From positions 476,177 through 540,176 of the forward strand of contig CAUJNA010001035.1 in the NCBI GenBank assembly GCA_963377175.1: a stretch of 64,000 nt of DNA, read 5' to 3'. The notes beneath the pieces are model-generated. The model was not told the DNA's origin, ran no database searches, and saw only the letters and a list, made by a program, of their open reading frames with translations. The stretch comes from Effrenium voratum (lineage: Eukaryota > Sar > Dinophyceae > Suessiales > Symbiodiniaceae). This document shows, piece by piece, positions 12,375 to 23,178 of the stretch; positions within the stretch are counted from its first letter, which is position 1, and every line of letters starts with the position of its first letter. Position numbers and translations under genes: made by a program.

Positions 12375-13823
12375 TTACAACAATCCCAGATTCAAGCTCA
12401 ACTGTTCTTGCTCCTGGCTGCTGTCTCCACCGAATTCTGGATTTCCCCAGGTCACAACAGCTCCCGTTTCAAGAATGGCAGCAAATGCGCCACCAGTTGA
12501 TTGGATGTGCTGGACGTTCCTCAGCTGCTCTTGCACCTGGCTGCTGTCTCCGCCGAAGTTTGCATCACGCCAGGTCACAACTGCCCCAGATTCAAGAATG
12601 GCAGCAAAAGCACCGAGGGCTGTTGCTTGGATGCATTTAACGTTCCTCAGCTGCTCTTGCACCTGGCTGCTGTCTGAACCACCCCAGGTCACAACAGCCC
12701 CAGATTCAAGAATGGCAGCAAAAGCACACTCAGTTGCTTGAATGTGGTGGACGTTCCTCAGCTGCTCTTGCACCTGGCTGCTGTCTCCACCGTATTCTGA
12801 ACCACCCCAGGTCACAACAGCCCCAGACTCAAGAATGGCAGCAAAAGCACACTCAGTTGCTTGAATGTGTTGGACGTTCCTCAGCTGCTCTTGCACTTGG
12901 CTGCTGTCTCCGCCTCTGTCTGGAGCACCCCAGGTCACAACAGCCCCCGTTTCGAGAATGGCAGCAAAAGCAGCGTAAGTTGCTTGGATGTGCTGAACGT
13001 TCTTCAGCTGCTCTTGCACCCGCCTGCTGTCTCCACCAAAGCTTGGATGACCCCAGGTCACAACTGCCCCAGATTCAAGAATGGCAGCAAAAGCAAAGCC
13101 AGTTGCTTGGATGCATTTGACGTTCCTCAGCTGCTCTTGCACCTGGTTGCTGACTCCCCCCAAGTGTGGATCACCCCAGGTCACAACAGCCCCACATTCG
13201 AGAATGGCAGCAAAAGCAAAGCCAGTTGCTTGGATACTTTGGACGTTCTTCAGCTCCTGTTGCACCTGGCTGCTGTCTCCGCCGCGTTCTTGAAAACCCC
13301 AGGTCACAACAGCCCCAGATTCCAGAACGGCAGCAAAAGCAGCGTAAGTTCCTTGGATGTGCTGAACGTTGTTCAGCTGCTCTTGCACCCGGCTGCTGTC
13401 TCCACCAAAGCTTGGATGACCCCAGGTGACAACAGCCCCAGATTCAAGAATGGCAGCAAAAGCACCGAGGGCTGTTGCTTGGATGTGTTGGACGTTCCTC
13501 AGCTGCGCTTGCACCTGGCTGCAGTCTCCGCCGTGTTTTGCATCACCCCAGGTGACAACCTCGCCCCCATGGCCATGCAAAGCAAACGCTCGTTCAGTGG
13601 CAACCAGCTTGCCCAGCTGCGCAACAGCGAGCATCACGTCACCATCTTCCAACCCGGCCTCGCTCAGCGTGCCCGTTTCATCGAGCAGCGCGCCATTCGC
13701 AGTGAGCTTCAAGCGGCGCTTGAAATGCCGCTGCGCCGCGGCCTTCAGCTCGCTAATGGGCGTCGCCGGTGAGACTTCTATGGAGCAACCATCTCCATTG
13801 GGCAAGTGAACATCCACCTTCAT
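12375..13823 (-). CDS. Ubiquitin-like domain plus RCC1-like repeat protein
   Basis: A 482-residue protein from the ATG at 13823; the frame stays open upstream to 14045, but the ATG before VDVHLPNGDGCSIEV fits the start of a ubiquitin-like fold. Residues about 1-75 resemble ubiquitin-like domains (SELKAAAQRHF, then LLDETGTLSEAGLEDGD). Ten tandem units of about 41 residues follow, consensus GAVVTWG-x4-GGDSSQVQEQLRNVQxIQAT-x3-FAAILES, which resemble diverged RCC1/HERC-type propeller blades. Such proteins are often annotated as HERC-like in dinoflagellates, but no HECT domain is present, so ligase activity should not be assumed. Units are about 123 bp and very alike, implying recent expansion or gene conversion; unit eight is shortened. 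A broken paralogue lies at 61600-62945. The last unit ends in a diverged tail (LSLNLGLL), so the 3' end may be truncated or spliced. Confidence 0.75.
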   Translation of the reverse strand: MKVDVHLPNGDGCSIEVSPATPISELKAAAQRHFKRRLKLTANGALLDETGTLSEAGLEDGDVMLAVAQLGKLVATERAFALHGHGGEVVTWGDAKHGGDCSQVQAQLRNVQHIQATALGAFAAILESGAVVTWGHPSFGGDSSRVQEQLNNVQHIQGTYAAFAAVLESGAVVTWGFQERGGDSSQVQQELKNVQSIQATGFAFAAILECGAVVTWGDPHLGGVSNQVQEQLRNVKCIQATGFAFAAILESGAVVTWGHPSFGGDSRRVQEQLKNVQHIQATYAAFAAILETGAVVTWGAPDRGGDSSQVQEQLRNVQHIQATECAFAAILESGAVVTWGGSEYGGDSSQVQEQLRNVHHIQATECAFAAILESGAVVTWGGSDSSQVQEQLRNVKCIQATALGAFAAILESGAVVTWRDANFGGDSSQVQEQLRNVQHIQSTGGAFAAILETGAVVTWGNPEFGGDSSQEQEQLSLNLGLL

Positions 13824-14049
13824 GGCGGGAGGTTCTTTCTGGATGCAAGTGGCAAAACACAAACCTGAGACGCGCACACATGTACATTGGGCGGCCCTTG
13901 TTGAGCAAATGTTCAGGGGGATTCCAAACAGTTTGCGAGGACCATACGAGGACCACACCTTGGAACCGCGCAAAATGTAAGGAGCCTCAGCTGCAGCCAA
14001 GCGAGATCGATGCGATCCATTAACAAACAGAACCTGGGTTGCCAACTAT

Positions 14050-14640
14050 CATCAAGAAATTATTTCAAGATAATCATGATATAGATGAATAGGGGGTGCC
14101 GGGTGAATTCAAGGGTTATTCCTTCTTGTTTCACATCCCAAAGTAATTCCCGATGACCGGAACACTCGGGAACTTCGGGAACCCTTCTGCCCGCTCAGAA
14201 CTTGCAACTTGAGGCGTGCAAGGAGCTCAGCCGAATTCGCCGAAAATCCCGTGAGGGACGCCCCCCAGGGTCCTGACCTTAGACTCTGCTCTCCCGGGAA
14301 AAACGTGGTGAAATCCGCCGAAAGTTCCCCTATCAAAAGTAATTCCCCCCTCCCCCCGGGTTTGCTGAAACTTACAGTAAGGCCCATTTTAACTAATAAC
14401 TATGCTGGTAGAACCAAAGTCAATTTTGGGCGCTGCTCAAATGAGCTTCAAAAATGGCGCGCATTTTGTTTTACGAGATTGACAGCAGGGTGCAGGAAGG
14501 GTACTGTTTGAGGGGGCTGTTCGGGGTGACGCGTTTTGTTTTTTTCCCGCTGGGGCTATGCCGGTGTATTTTTTGCTTTTTGCGGACTTCATTGTCGTCC
14601 GCGCCCTTTGGTGTAAATATGTCCTTTTCAGACACCATTG
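14050..14640. other. Spacer upstream of the RCC1-like gene
   Basis: No gene recognised. This is the right part of the roughly 3-kb segment present in duplication copy A but not in copy B. It contains an AT-rich patch near 14050-14090 and is otherwise of host composition. Confidence 0.4.
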
Positions 14641-17242
14641 ATTGAGTTTATCTTTGGCAAAGTTGCGCGTTCACGAATTTTATGGAAGCCTGCGGAAGGT
14701 CGCCCTACGTGCCTGGGCACGATTCTACTCTGTTTCGGGGAAATAGTTTACAGCCCTTGCAGAATTGATTTGCAATAGGGAACCCTCTGGAACACTATGG
14801 GGCAAATGCGCCACTGAACGGCTCGGACAGCACACGCCCAACAATCGCATTCAAAGAGCGTCCCTGAGATGTCGCCCAGCAGAGTTACGTGCTAGACATG
14901 GAGTTTGTGGGACAGTTGCCGGAAACGTGGAACAAGCAACTAGTCACAAAAACAAACAACATATAGACACGAATGCTTATCCCGTGTAGAATTTCAAGCC
15001 ATACCCGCCTTGACTACCTTTGACCGAGGTGAAAACTCCGCTGAAAGCGCGAGAACAAAACAGGCCGCGCCTGCATGGCTGCCACCTCCTCCTCCGGGCA
15101 CTCACTGCCGGCCGCCGCGAAGACTGCCAGAAAGGCCACCGCACCTTCCGGCGTGTCTTGACTAAAGGCCTAAGCCTCCAACCGGAAACAACGTAGCAGT
15201 GAGACTGCTTCATTCACTGCTTGAAGGTTTGGTTGCGCCAAGCCGGCGCAAACTAGAAGAAAACGTGCTAGGAAACAAGGCGATCACAGAGTGCGCAAGA
15301 ACTGATTGCCGCGATTTGCCGCGCCTCGCAAAACAAACATTATGAAGACCGGATATGAGGTTCCCGTGCCCGGTTTGAAAGTGAGAGAGTTCACTCGCAC
15401 TTGAGCCAGAAACACACGGCCAGCGCTTTTGCCCTGTTGTTCCCAACCAATTTGGTAACTAGCGCGATTTCCTGTCGCCGCGCTCGCAAAACGTAGCATT
15501 GACAAAATCACACACAGCGACACATAGATTTGGTTGCACCACTGCCAATTCATTCCGGTCAAACACCAAGAACGCCCATGTCAAACTCAAGGGACCTTTT
15601 TGGCTCAGCATCTGCTGGTGTCAATCGCGGTGCCACTTTGGGCCATGCGCTGCACAGCGCAGCCAATCGGCGCCTCCATGCCAATCGGTGCCCGACAGCT
15701 GGGAAAACACGGTCATGCAGCATGAGCTTGCTGCTCACTTGACTCACTTCAAGCCAAGGGGTACTCGAGTCAAGCCATTTTATTGGCAACAGCGGTTTAG
15801 GCATAGCCTCAATTACCCTGTAGCCCTGGCGCAGATGCATACCGTTGGCATTGGAAGTAGTGGTGGCTCAAATCCCAGAGGCTACACGGCTTTACGCATA
15901 CCAGGGGTATCAGGGGTTACCAGGATCCCACGGGAACTTGGCTGAGATACGTGCTCAAAGCTAGTCTTGCTGGCTTCCGAAGGGCAAATCATTTCACATA
16001 TAACGGATAGCAAATCTGTATCTTGTTTTTGTAACATTGCACAAAAATGCTTGCATCTTCTCTCCTCAAGAGCTGAACGTGTTCCCTAGCAGCCACAGAA
16101 CCTCAGTGCAAAACGGTTTGGCAAGCCTGGCATGGGCAAACAAACCGTCATTTACTCCAAAGTTGATCTGGGCAAAACATAACATTCCAGCAGCATAGAA
16201 AATCAGGCAATACCAAGCGCACTAGGAGCTCCAAAATCATTCGCCCGTCTTACCTTTGAATCGGTGAGCTCGCTTTAATTTGCACAAGGACTCCGTGCCC
16301 TCGGCCAAGCCCCATAGACATCTGACTCGCGGAAAACCAGGTCTTGGAGAGCTGCTCAGTTGCCGCCCTCCTGGTCCTTCTGGTCCTTGTCTTTCAAGTT
16401 CTCCTGGCTTCAAAAGAGCCTGCGGCAATGAACCTCGACTCAACAATGTGCTCACAGTTGTCCGGTGCTCTTGACAATCTCCTTTCGCAGCAATTCCTCA
16501 TTCCAAAAAAAAACGACCCATTTCAGTACTTGCATCCCAATGGGGAAACCCATGCAAAGAGCAGCAGGCGAAAATGACTGCCCCATGCCGTGGGGCAAAA
16601 GCATGCGCATGGCAGAGCTCAGCGCGTCACCTCAATCCCCCACGGCGTTCGAACAACAGCCCCCGTCCTGGGTGTCAAATCCGTTCTCCTTGCTCTCGGA
16701 TCCGTCTTGGGAGTCCCCTCCAATTGTTTCCTGAGCTGCAAGCAAACATGAGTCAAGCCGTTACGCAACTTCTTAGAAAAGGACTGTAAGGACGCTGCAT
16801 TGAATGTTGACCCTGGGATGCCAGAACTTTTGCAACTTGGGACGACCCGGTTTGTCATGTGGCATGCCACATCCGAGTGCTTCAGCTTCTAACAAGTGGT
16901 CACGTACTTTGGCAGAGTGCTGGAATAACTGGAACTTCAGGCATCGACTGGAACTTTCAGTGACGCTTGATAGAATTGCACATGTGCAGGTACAAACACA
17001 CATGCACACCTGCCAACAGTTGACCCTTGATCGGCCTGGCAGGACAGTACCCTAGTAATCCCATCAGGGCGACCTAGCAGAGCATGCATCGTAGGGTTAC
17101 CACAGCCTTGCCCTCCTGCATGAGCCCAAAGCACACCGTTTTCTGCCGTGGCATCTCCCGTTTTCCCTTGTATTTTGCATGGGCGCAGGATAGTCTTTTC
17201 TTTCCGTGGATCCTCCCTCAAAGACGCGTAATGTTTATACCG

Positions 17243-17406
17243 CCCACATGAGCGGACGAACTTGCTACGGTTTTGTTTATGGCTTCTCTCGGCCGGGCAT
17301 CGGTGTCACCCTCTGCCTCGGACTGTGCCGCCAGCTTTGCGTCCACCTTGGCCTCGAGGGACTTCATACGCTGCTCCAGCTGCTCCACGCCGTGCAGGAA
17401 GGCCTT
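17243..17406 (-). other. Conserved coiled-coil frame, candidate exon (copy B)
   Basis: Partner of 9258-9421. The segment from AFLHGVEQLEQ to DARPREA is identical between the two copies at protein level, while the residues on either side differ. It probably formed one exon of an unrecognised minus-strand gene. The surrounding frame runs on to 17658 but is not conserved there. Confidence 0.4.
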
Positions 17407-20105
17407 TGTTGGAGAATGTTGGAGATATGCAAAGGTTGACCTTGTCCGGTCTGGACAGTTTGGCCGTCTCCTTTTTTGGCGTCCTGTGGGGAACATCAGT
17501 GGCATCCAAGGGAAATTGACGGGGGAAACGCCAAGGTCTGGGCAGGGGGTGCCGGCCTCTCTAAATGAGGACCAGGAAAACGGAACAACCCCACAAATGC
17601 AGGAGGCCACTTGCAATCCATTCCACGTCTCGTTGAAAAGCTGTTTTGGAGTAGCCAAAACCGGGGTCTGGGATCACAAAGCTGCCATTGCTCTAGTGGA
17701 ACGCTTCCGGCTCAGGGCCTCAGGGGCTAAGTTTTTTGCAGCTTCTGAGAATGACGCGAGCCTCGGAATAGTTTCAATGCAAAAATGGCCAACCGCAAAT
17801 CAACAATGAACACAATTCCCCCGTTGACGAGAGTACATTGACTTGCATTGGTTTCACCGGGCCACCCCAGCAAGTTTGTGATTCCATGGTGTAAACATAT
17901 CGCGAAAACATATCGCGCCACGTGCAGTTTGTGGTTTTGCTTTGGGTAACTGAAAAGCGACAGGCTTGGCACTTGCTCGCACAGGAGATTGGGCGAGAGG
18001 CAGACATGCCACTGGAGGCGTGCGTGTCGCTATGCTGGAGCTCACCTGGAGAGATGGCACGCGGTCTCACGCAATGCATGGGCCAGCTTTCGAAAGGGAG
18101 TTGGTCATGCCGGAGCTTTCCCTTGGAACAAGCGGCATCAAAAGACCTGCTTGCTTCCAGGTTCCTCCCAACGAAAAAGCACTACCGGTTGCTGCCAAGT
18201 GGTCGCGGCAATGATCCGTGCAACTCTGGTGATCAGCTTCACCCGGGTCCAAGACCCCCGTTTGAATCTTGGCGGGCCTTTTTGGACTAATGACTAAGCA
18301 CGACCTGAAGGAGGGAGCCACAATCTGACCAAAGGGCAATGTAGCTCAAACTTCACCCGCTAAACCTGGGATTTAATGGATTTACCTCTTCACCACTATC
18401 ATAAATTGGTGATGTCCAAAGGTGCGAGTTGAAAGGGGACCCCGTCTGCTTAAATAAAAATCATGTCTGCGGCTCAAGCTCGGCGCTTGTGCAAAATTAT
18501 CAGCTGAAGGTTGGAGGTGTTCAGTTCCCACTTGTAACCACCTGTCATCCGTGTGGAACTACGGAAATGAATCCTCGCAGATGACAAATTTCACGAAATC
18601 TTACGCCACAACTTACGGGTGAGATTCCAAGAACATGTCCAGATCAACGCCTGCGCGCTGAAGCTGCAGCTTCGCCTGCATGAGATTCACCTGAGCGAAA
18701 CCGCACGAGGGGTATCTTTTTCTTTGGTGGCCTTCATTCTCTTTCTGCCTTTCCATAGATTGCTTTCTTAGTGGCAAGGTGTTGTCAAGGGGATATGGAA
18801 GCCGGAAAGTCACCCTCTACATGCCTTGGCACGCGTTCCGCTTTTTTCTGTGAGCGGAATCGTTGGTTTGCAATGGACAGACACATGTGCTAAATACTGA
18901 TAGGGAAACATGCGCCATGGAAAAGCAGAAGTCCAACAACTACATGTTTCAAAACGCATCCCTGAGGTGTCCTCCAACCCACCGGCCACGTGCGGTTTGC
19001 CTTCCAACGCATAGCATGGCATCTCCGCTCGGCAGGCTCAGCTTATTGCCAGCCCACTGACGGATCAACGCTGAGGAGCTGCTGCTGCTGGTACCCTTCT
19101 TCTAAACTACAGGTGAGCCCTTGGCAGGAACCTCCAGAAATGGCAGAATATGAATACCGCGCAAAAACCGATATCACGAAAACACACATATAGCAAACAT
19201 GCTAAGTAAACAATTGCGCACAGGGCAATGTATCACAAGCTGTCAGGGCCCTCCATTGGATATTGTTGTTTGTTGCGAAGTAAAAGAACGCGGTTCTCCG
19301 ATGTGTGGCGAGTCCTGCCACTTCTCTCGATTTGTAAGTTGCCCATCAATCTGAACTCAGCATGCGGCTTGAAGTGCTTGGCAAGTAAGCGCTAATTCCT
19401 AAGTTTACCAGCCTTGTTTTCCAAACTGCGCATACTATTGGTGATCATTCTAATTGCCAACCTTTCGGCCCAGACACGAAAGGCGCTCAGCTTGAGAAGG
19501 CTTGTGTGCAAAGGCTCTTGCGAAGCTGGTGTTCAGAACTCAGGCTCTCTTTGCCAGCATTCGGGCTTCACAAGGTTCCGTGGCTGGAGCATGTCTGAAT
19601 CTATTCTTTCATCAACAGTGGACCAACAAGAAACCACGATGTCATTTAAGTCCGAACCGCTCGATACCTCTGAAAGTCTTTGAACTAAGTTGTGAAGACT
19701 CTGCTCGAAGGGCTTTGTTGCCAAACGGCTTATAAACAACACCAGTAGTGGCGTGCCCCATCGCCCGTCCTTTCCCAGACTCTGCCTGCATGGATTCCAC
19801 CTCCTCCTCCTGGCACTCGCTGCTGGCCGCGGCGGAGAGGGCCAGGAAAACCACCATGCCTGCCGTTCCGCACTGCGCGGCTCGCGCGGAGCATGTCTTG
19901 ACTGAAACGCTTTAGGCCCAGGTCGTTTCATGTTGATGAACTCTTAATGCAATACTCCAATAGGCCTACACTCACACTACCCACTTCACCCACAAACCAC
20001 TCAAGCGACAGAAGCAACAAACGAACATAAACTAACAAAGCAACAAAGAACCCAACAAACAAACGCAATAACAAAAAAACACAACAAATGAAAAACACCA
20101 CATGC

Positions 20106-20113
20106 AAGCAAAG

Positions 20114-20161
<48 letters not shown>

Positions 20162-20290
20162 CAAGCAGGCAGGCAGGCAGGCAGGCAGCGCAGGCAGGCA
20201 AGGCAAGGCAAGGAAGCGAAGCAAGCAAGCAGGCAGGCAGGCAGGCAAGCAAGCAAGGGCAAGCAGCAAACCAGGCAAAGCAAGGCAAAA
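20106..20290 (+). repeat. CAGG/CAAG tetranucleotide repeat
   Basis: A long run of CAGG units, then mixed CAGG, CAAG and CAAGG units, giving open frames on both strands with Gln/Ala/Gly/Arg or Leu/Pro/Cys-rich translations. It lies inside duplication copy B and has no counterpart in copy A, so it expanded after the duplication. It is not coding on any evidence I can see. Confidence 0.9.
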
Positions 20291-20570
20291 CAAAGCAATG
20301 CAAAACAAGCTGGCACAAACTAGACAAACATATCCAGACGAAACCACAAGAAAATCAGCTAGCACACGCAAACATGGCAAGAATACACGTGAGAGCGCGG
20401 CTACATGCTTGATCACGAAGTATGCATGCCGCGCCTCGGAAGACAAGCATTATAAAGACCGGATATGAGGTTCCCGTGTCCGGCCGCGAACAAGTAGAGA
20501 GTTCGCTTGTGCTTGAGCCAAGAACACGCGGCCAGCGCTTTTGCGCGCCGTTGTTCCCCAGGTTTGCTGC

Positions 20571-21618
20571 AAACAGGGCACGCATGGGGGACAGCTGCAT
20601 GAATGGTGCATTCTGCGCAAGTGGAACAAACACAATCAATGCCTTCCTTGATCAACTCACTCCTGCTGATGCTGCTGATTCGCATTTTGGTGCATCAAAT
20701 TTGGAGGTTCAAACATTTTGGCTGTTTTGTGTCATTGGGGCGCGGGGAATTGTGCTTGAACACGCTAGGAATTCATCATGTCCGTCAATTCTTGCCGCAT
20801 TTGTTGGCGCATAAACGTGCCGCAATCAAGGGGACGAAGACAGCTCATGCCCAAAGCCCCAGGTTGGCATGCCGTGCGGTGCGTCATTGGCTCCAGCTGA
20901 GGTGCCGATGCTGATGTTTGGGCGCCCATGTTGTCGATTGACTAGGCCCTCTCACAACTCACACGAATATTTTTGGCAGAGCCCGAACCAACCGCAAACA
21001 ATCCAAATGGAATGGCTGCCCGGCCTCGTGCCAGCCGCCACGGACCTGGAATGCTGGCTGAATGAAACAAAATGAAACAAATGTATGCTCCGAGCTTGAA
21101 GACAACAAGGACTGCTAACAAAACAGTTATAATCAATCATACCCTTGAGTCTTGAGTAACAAATATTGTGTCATGCTGTAGCTCCTTTTTGCAATGAACA
21201 TTCAACGCTTGCTTGCAAGAACAATAGGAAGCACGGCTACAGCTCCTCGTGCCCTGAGCCAGCGACATCCTGCAAACACTGTGATGCTTCCAGCATGGCT
21301 GCATCACCAAGCTGTGTTCAATCATGCGAACTAGTGCCGTTGTGGGATAAACTTCCTGCTTGAATCATTGGGGGCTTCGCTTCCAAATCAATATGGACAA
21401 GCTGCTTGTGCACTGCTGCAATCGTTGGGGACACAAGCCAGTAAAGCCGGGCTGACATTGGCAAATCTTTCTGTGCCGGCGCGGGGTTCTGAGCCTTACC
21501 AACGCTCTAAACGGCATAGACAAACAAAAGCATGCACATTTATTAGAAGCCACGGAACTGTCCAAGGTGCCAAGAATAATTCTTTATTCGTTCTTCGATG
21601 TTTTTACCACGGGGTGGT
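20571..21618. other. Host sequence left of the element
   Basis: About 1 kb of host DNA between duplication copy B and the element. No gene or repeat recognised. Its right edge forms the left half of the integration site. Confidence 0.5.
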
Positions 21619-21623
21619 GCCAG
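21619..21623 (+). repeat. Target-site duplication, left (GCCAG)
   Basis: The five bases directly outside the left terminal repeat are GCCAG, and the same five in the same orientation lie directly outside the right terminal repeat (41546-41550). A five- to six-base duplication is expected for a retroviral-type (rve) integrase, which the element encodes. Confidence 0.85.
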
Positions 21624-21761
21624 AGCAAGAAGGAGCTTACCAACAAGCAAAATTGTCCATACTCCACCCTATGGTTTTCACGCCATTTAAAAAGCACCGC
21701 CCAAAACCAACCAAATATGTTTGGCATAAATCCTGTAAAAATCAATCCACTCACCAAATGT

Positions 21762-21794
21762 TTTAAGTTATTCATTTTTGATAAATAACTTAAA
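21762..21794 (-). terminator. 3' hairpin of the left TIR gene
   Basis: TTTAAGTTATT at 21762-21772 is the exact reverse complement of AATAACTTAAA at 21784-21794: an 11-bp stem and 11-nt loop, six bases past the stop codon. The same structure occurs in the right repeat at 41375-41407. Confidence 0.6.
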
Positions 21795-21799
21795 CCAAC

Positions 21800-22027
21800 T
21801 CAATTTTCCTTAACCTCATTCTTTCTTAAATTTTCCTCGTGCCTGTAAGTTAATTCGTGTCTCGCTTTACCCATTTTCCTAATATCACAATTACACACAT
21901 CACAATGATAATTAACCTTGCTCCTCCTTTTTCCTTTCTCACGGCATCTTTCACAATTCTTATAATTATCAATGAAACAATCCACATTTCTATCTCTCCG
22001 ACATCCCGAGCAATATTTCCTTTCCAT
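21800..22027 (-). CDS. TIR-encoded zinc-finger protein, left copy
   Basis: A 75-residue basic protein. The frame opens further upstream only from a GTG codon, so I take the ATG at 22027. Two metal-binding groups are visible: C6-x2-C9 with C25-x2-C28 (treble-clef or ribbon-like), then C42-x2-C45 with H57 and H63, a C2H2-like finger (YHCDVCNC...RHELTYRH). The protein is probably nuclear and DNA-binding; a role in recognising the element ends or in early regulation is only an inference from its place inside both terminal repeats. The two copies differ at one residue (Glu here, Gly in the right copy). I know of no standard name for it. Confidence 0.75.
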   Translation of the reverse strand: MERKYCSGCRRDRNVDCFIDNYKNCERCREKGKRRSKVNYHCDVCNCDIRKMGKARHELTYRHEENLRKNEVKEN

Positions 22028-22050
22028 AACCTCTAATATAGAATACCCCA

Positions 22051-22062
22051 CATCCCTTTAAA
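22051..22062 (-). promoter_or_regulatory. TTTAAAGGGATG motif before the left TIR gene
   Basis: On the minus strand TTTAAAGGGATG lies 24 bases upstream of the ATG at 22027. It is a variant of the TTTAAAGAAATR motif found before other minus-strand early-type genes of the element. Confidence 0.45.
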
Positions 22063-22197
22063 TAGTTTTAGACAGACACAAATAATATTTTTGCTCTGGG
22101 GTAAGACCCTCATAGAAAAAACCCACCAAACAACAAACCACACAAAAAACCAAACAACCGACCATGCAAAGAACAAGTACAAATATATTGAATAAAT

Positions 22198-22218
22198 CTA
22201 ATAATTTTATCTTATTAG
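22198..22218 (-). terminator. 3' hairpin of the integrase gene
   Basis: CTAATAA (22198-22204) pairs with TTATTAG (22212-22218) around a 7-nt loop, eight bases beyond the integrase stop codon. It is the weakest of the element's 3' hairpins. Confidence 0.4.
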
Positions 22219-22225
22219 TCTAAAA

Positions 22226-23143
22226 CTATAATTTTAACATTTCATGTCGTAATAGAGGTTTAGGAAAATCACTAACAGAATAATATTTCTGCCCTAACTT
22301 AGTTTCTATTTTGGTTATTGTATGGACTGTCCTTAACCAATGACTGGTTCTCTCTTTCTCGCTAATCGCTTTCTTTCTCATTATCTTGACTTTGTCCCCT
22401 ACATCTAAATCAGGATACACACGGGTTTTTCTGGCATTCATTGATATATTCAGTTTCACCTCAAACTCATTTTTATTTTTCCTTGCTTCCAATGGTGTCA
22501 TTTTCGTAACGGAACTTACTAATTTATTATTATATGTCAATAATATTTCTAAATTGTAATCTATCCATTGTATATTGTTTTTACCTTTCTTTTCATCCGC
22601 ATCAACTCTTTTAAAAAGCATATCTTTGTAGGTTCTAATAAATCTTTCTCCAAAAGCAGGGTGTCCTCTCGTGGTGTGTAATTCAATTTTTTCCTCATCA
22701 AGATAATCTGTAATGGTAGAACTAAATAAACTGCCTTCTTCGTCGCTGTATATCATTTTGGCTTTTCCGCCCATTTTCTTAATGCCTTCCATAATTCCTG
22801 CTAATACATCTGGCGGTTGCTTACTTGCAATAGGTATTACAGTAGCATATTTACTAAATATATCAATTAATATTAATCCAATTCTAAACTTTTGATTTTC
22901 CAAATCATTTTTTGAAATAAAAAACAAATCTAACTGAAATTCCCAGAAGGCATGAGGAGCAACAAAACTATTCTGCCCTCGCATTTTCCTTTTTTCCTCA
23001 ACATTCTTTTTAAAGAACTCATTAACATCGTCCGCAGTAATAGTTTTATCTTTCTGTCTGGCATCTTTCAAAGTTGTTTGTTTTGAACCAAACCCGCTTT
23101 TATCATAATATATGTTTGCAATTATCTCTTGCTTTGTGCTCAT
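22226..23143 (-). CDS. DDE integrase (rve family)
   Basis: A 305-residue protein from the ATG at 23143; the frame extends upstream only from a TTG codon and would run into the nuclease gene, so the longer start is unlikely. The catalytic core has the retroviral integrase pattern: D72 (FQLDLFF), D134 (IYSDEEGSL) and E166 (GERFIRTYKDML), with the family phrase LIDIFSKYATVIPI between the first two. The D-to-E spacing (31 residues between) is slightly shorter than the usual 35. The C-terminal part (VGDKVKIMRK, YYSVSDF) looks like the SH3-type DNA-binding domain; no chromodomain is evident. It should cut and join the terminal repeats into host DNA, in keeping with the 5-bp target duplication. All three acidic residues are present and the frame is intact. 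A fragment copying its N-terminus lies at 23732-23800. Confidence 0.9.
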   Translation of the reverse strand: MSTKQEIIANIYYDKSGFGSKQTTLKDARQKDKTITADDVNEFFKKNVEEKRKMRGQNSFVAPHAFWEFQLDLFFISKNDLENQKFRIGLILIDIFSKYATVIPIASKQPPDVLAGIMEGIKKMGGKAKMIYSDEEGSLFSSTITDYLDEEKIELHTTRGHPAFGERFIRTYKDMLFKRVDADEKKGKNNIQWIDYNLEILLTYNNKLVSSVTKMTPLEARKNKNEFEVKLNISMNARKTRVYPDLDVGDKVKIMRKKAISEKERTSHWLRTVHTITKIETKLGQKYYSVSDFPKPLLRHEMLKL

Positions 23144-23153
23144 TATACAATAC

Positions 23154-23178
23154 ATGATATAATAATATATTATATCAT
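23154..23178 (-). terminator. 3' hairpin of the GIY-YIG gene
   Basis: ATGATATAATA (23154-23164) and TATTATATCAT (23168-23178) form a perfect 11-bp stem with a 3-nt loop, directly abutting the nuclease stop codon at 23179 and ending just before the integrase start. Confidence 0.65.

Larger units (their letters stand above)
7790..15470. repeat. Segmental duplication, copy A
   Basis: This block matches 15905-20570 in the same order and orientation, clearly diverged but alignable by eye. Matching landmarks: about 7830 with 15951 (gctcaaagct... then aagggcaaat), 8300-8720 with 16340-16760, 9240-9430 with 17225-17410, 9600-9670 with 17470-17530, 10480-10570 with 17985-18060, 11390-11450 with 18640-18705, 14680-14720 with 18790-18830, and 15300-15450 with 20410-20560. 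Copy A holds about 3 kb between 11480 and 14680 with no counterpart in copy B; the RCC1-like gene lies inside it. The ends are approximate because similarity fades out. Confidence 0.8.
15905..20570. repeat. Segmental duplication, copy B
   Basis: Direct-orientation partner of 7790-15470, with the landmarks listed there. It passes from the counterpart of 11450 (near 18705) to the counterpart of 14680 (near 18790) in under 100 bp, so the RCC1-like gene and its surroundings are missing here. It has its own insertion, the CAGG/CAAG repeat around 20106-20290. Open frames are broken relative to copy A except for the short conserved segments at 16640-16755 (acidic frame, minus strand, partner 8595-8710) and 17243-17406 (coiled coil). 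Confidence 0.8.
21624..22183 (+). repeat. Left terminal inverted repeat (560 bp)
   Basis: I aligned this base by base with the reverse complement of 40986-41545: 560 positions, four mismatches, no gaps. Three mismatches lie in the innermost 45 bp (near 22140, 22165 and 22177); the fourth changes one codon of the repeat-encoded protein. It begins AGCAAGAAGGAGC at the host junction and contains the small zinc-finger gene, its promoter-like motif and its 3' hairpin. Confidence 0.95.

Noticed and set aside
12734..13809. Plus-strand frames antisense to the RCC1-like gene (up to 303 codons)
   Set aside because: Mirror frames of a 123-bp repeat; the minus strand carries the recognisable protein pattern.
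20088..20468. Gln/Ala/Gly-rich and Leu/Cys-rich frames at the CAGG repeat
   Set aside because: Tetranucleotide repeat by-products, absent from the duplicated partner.
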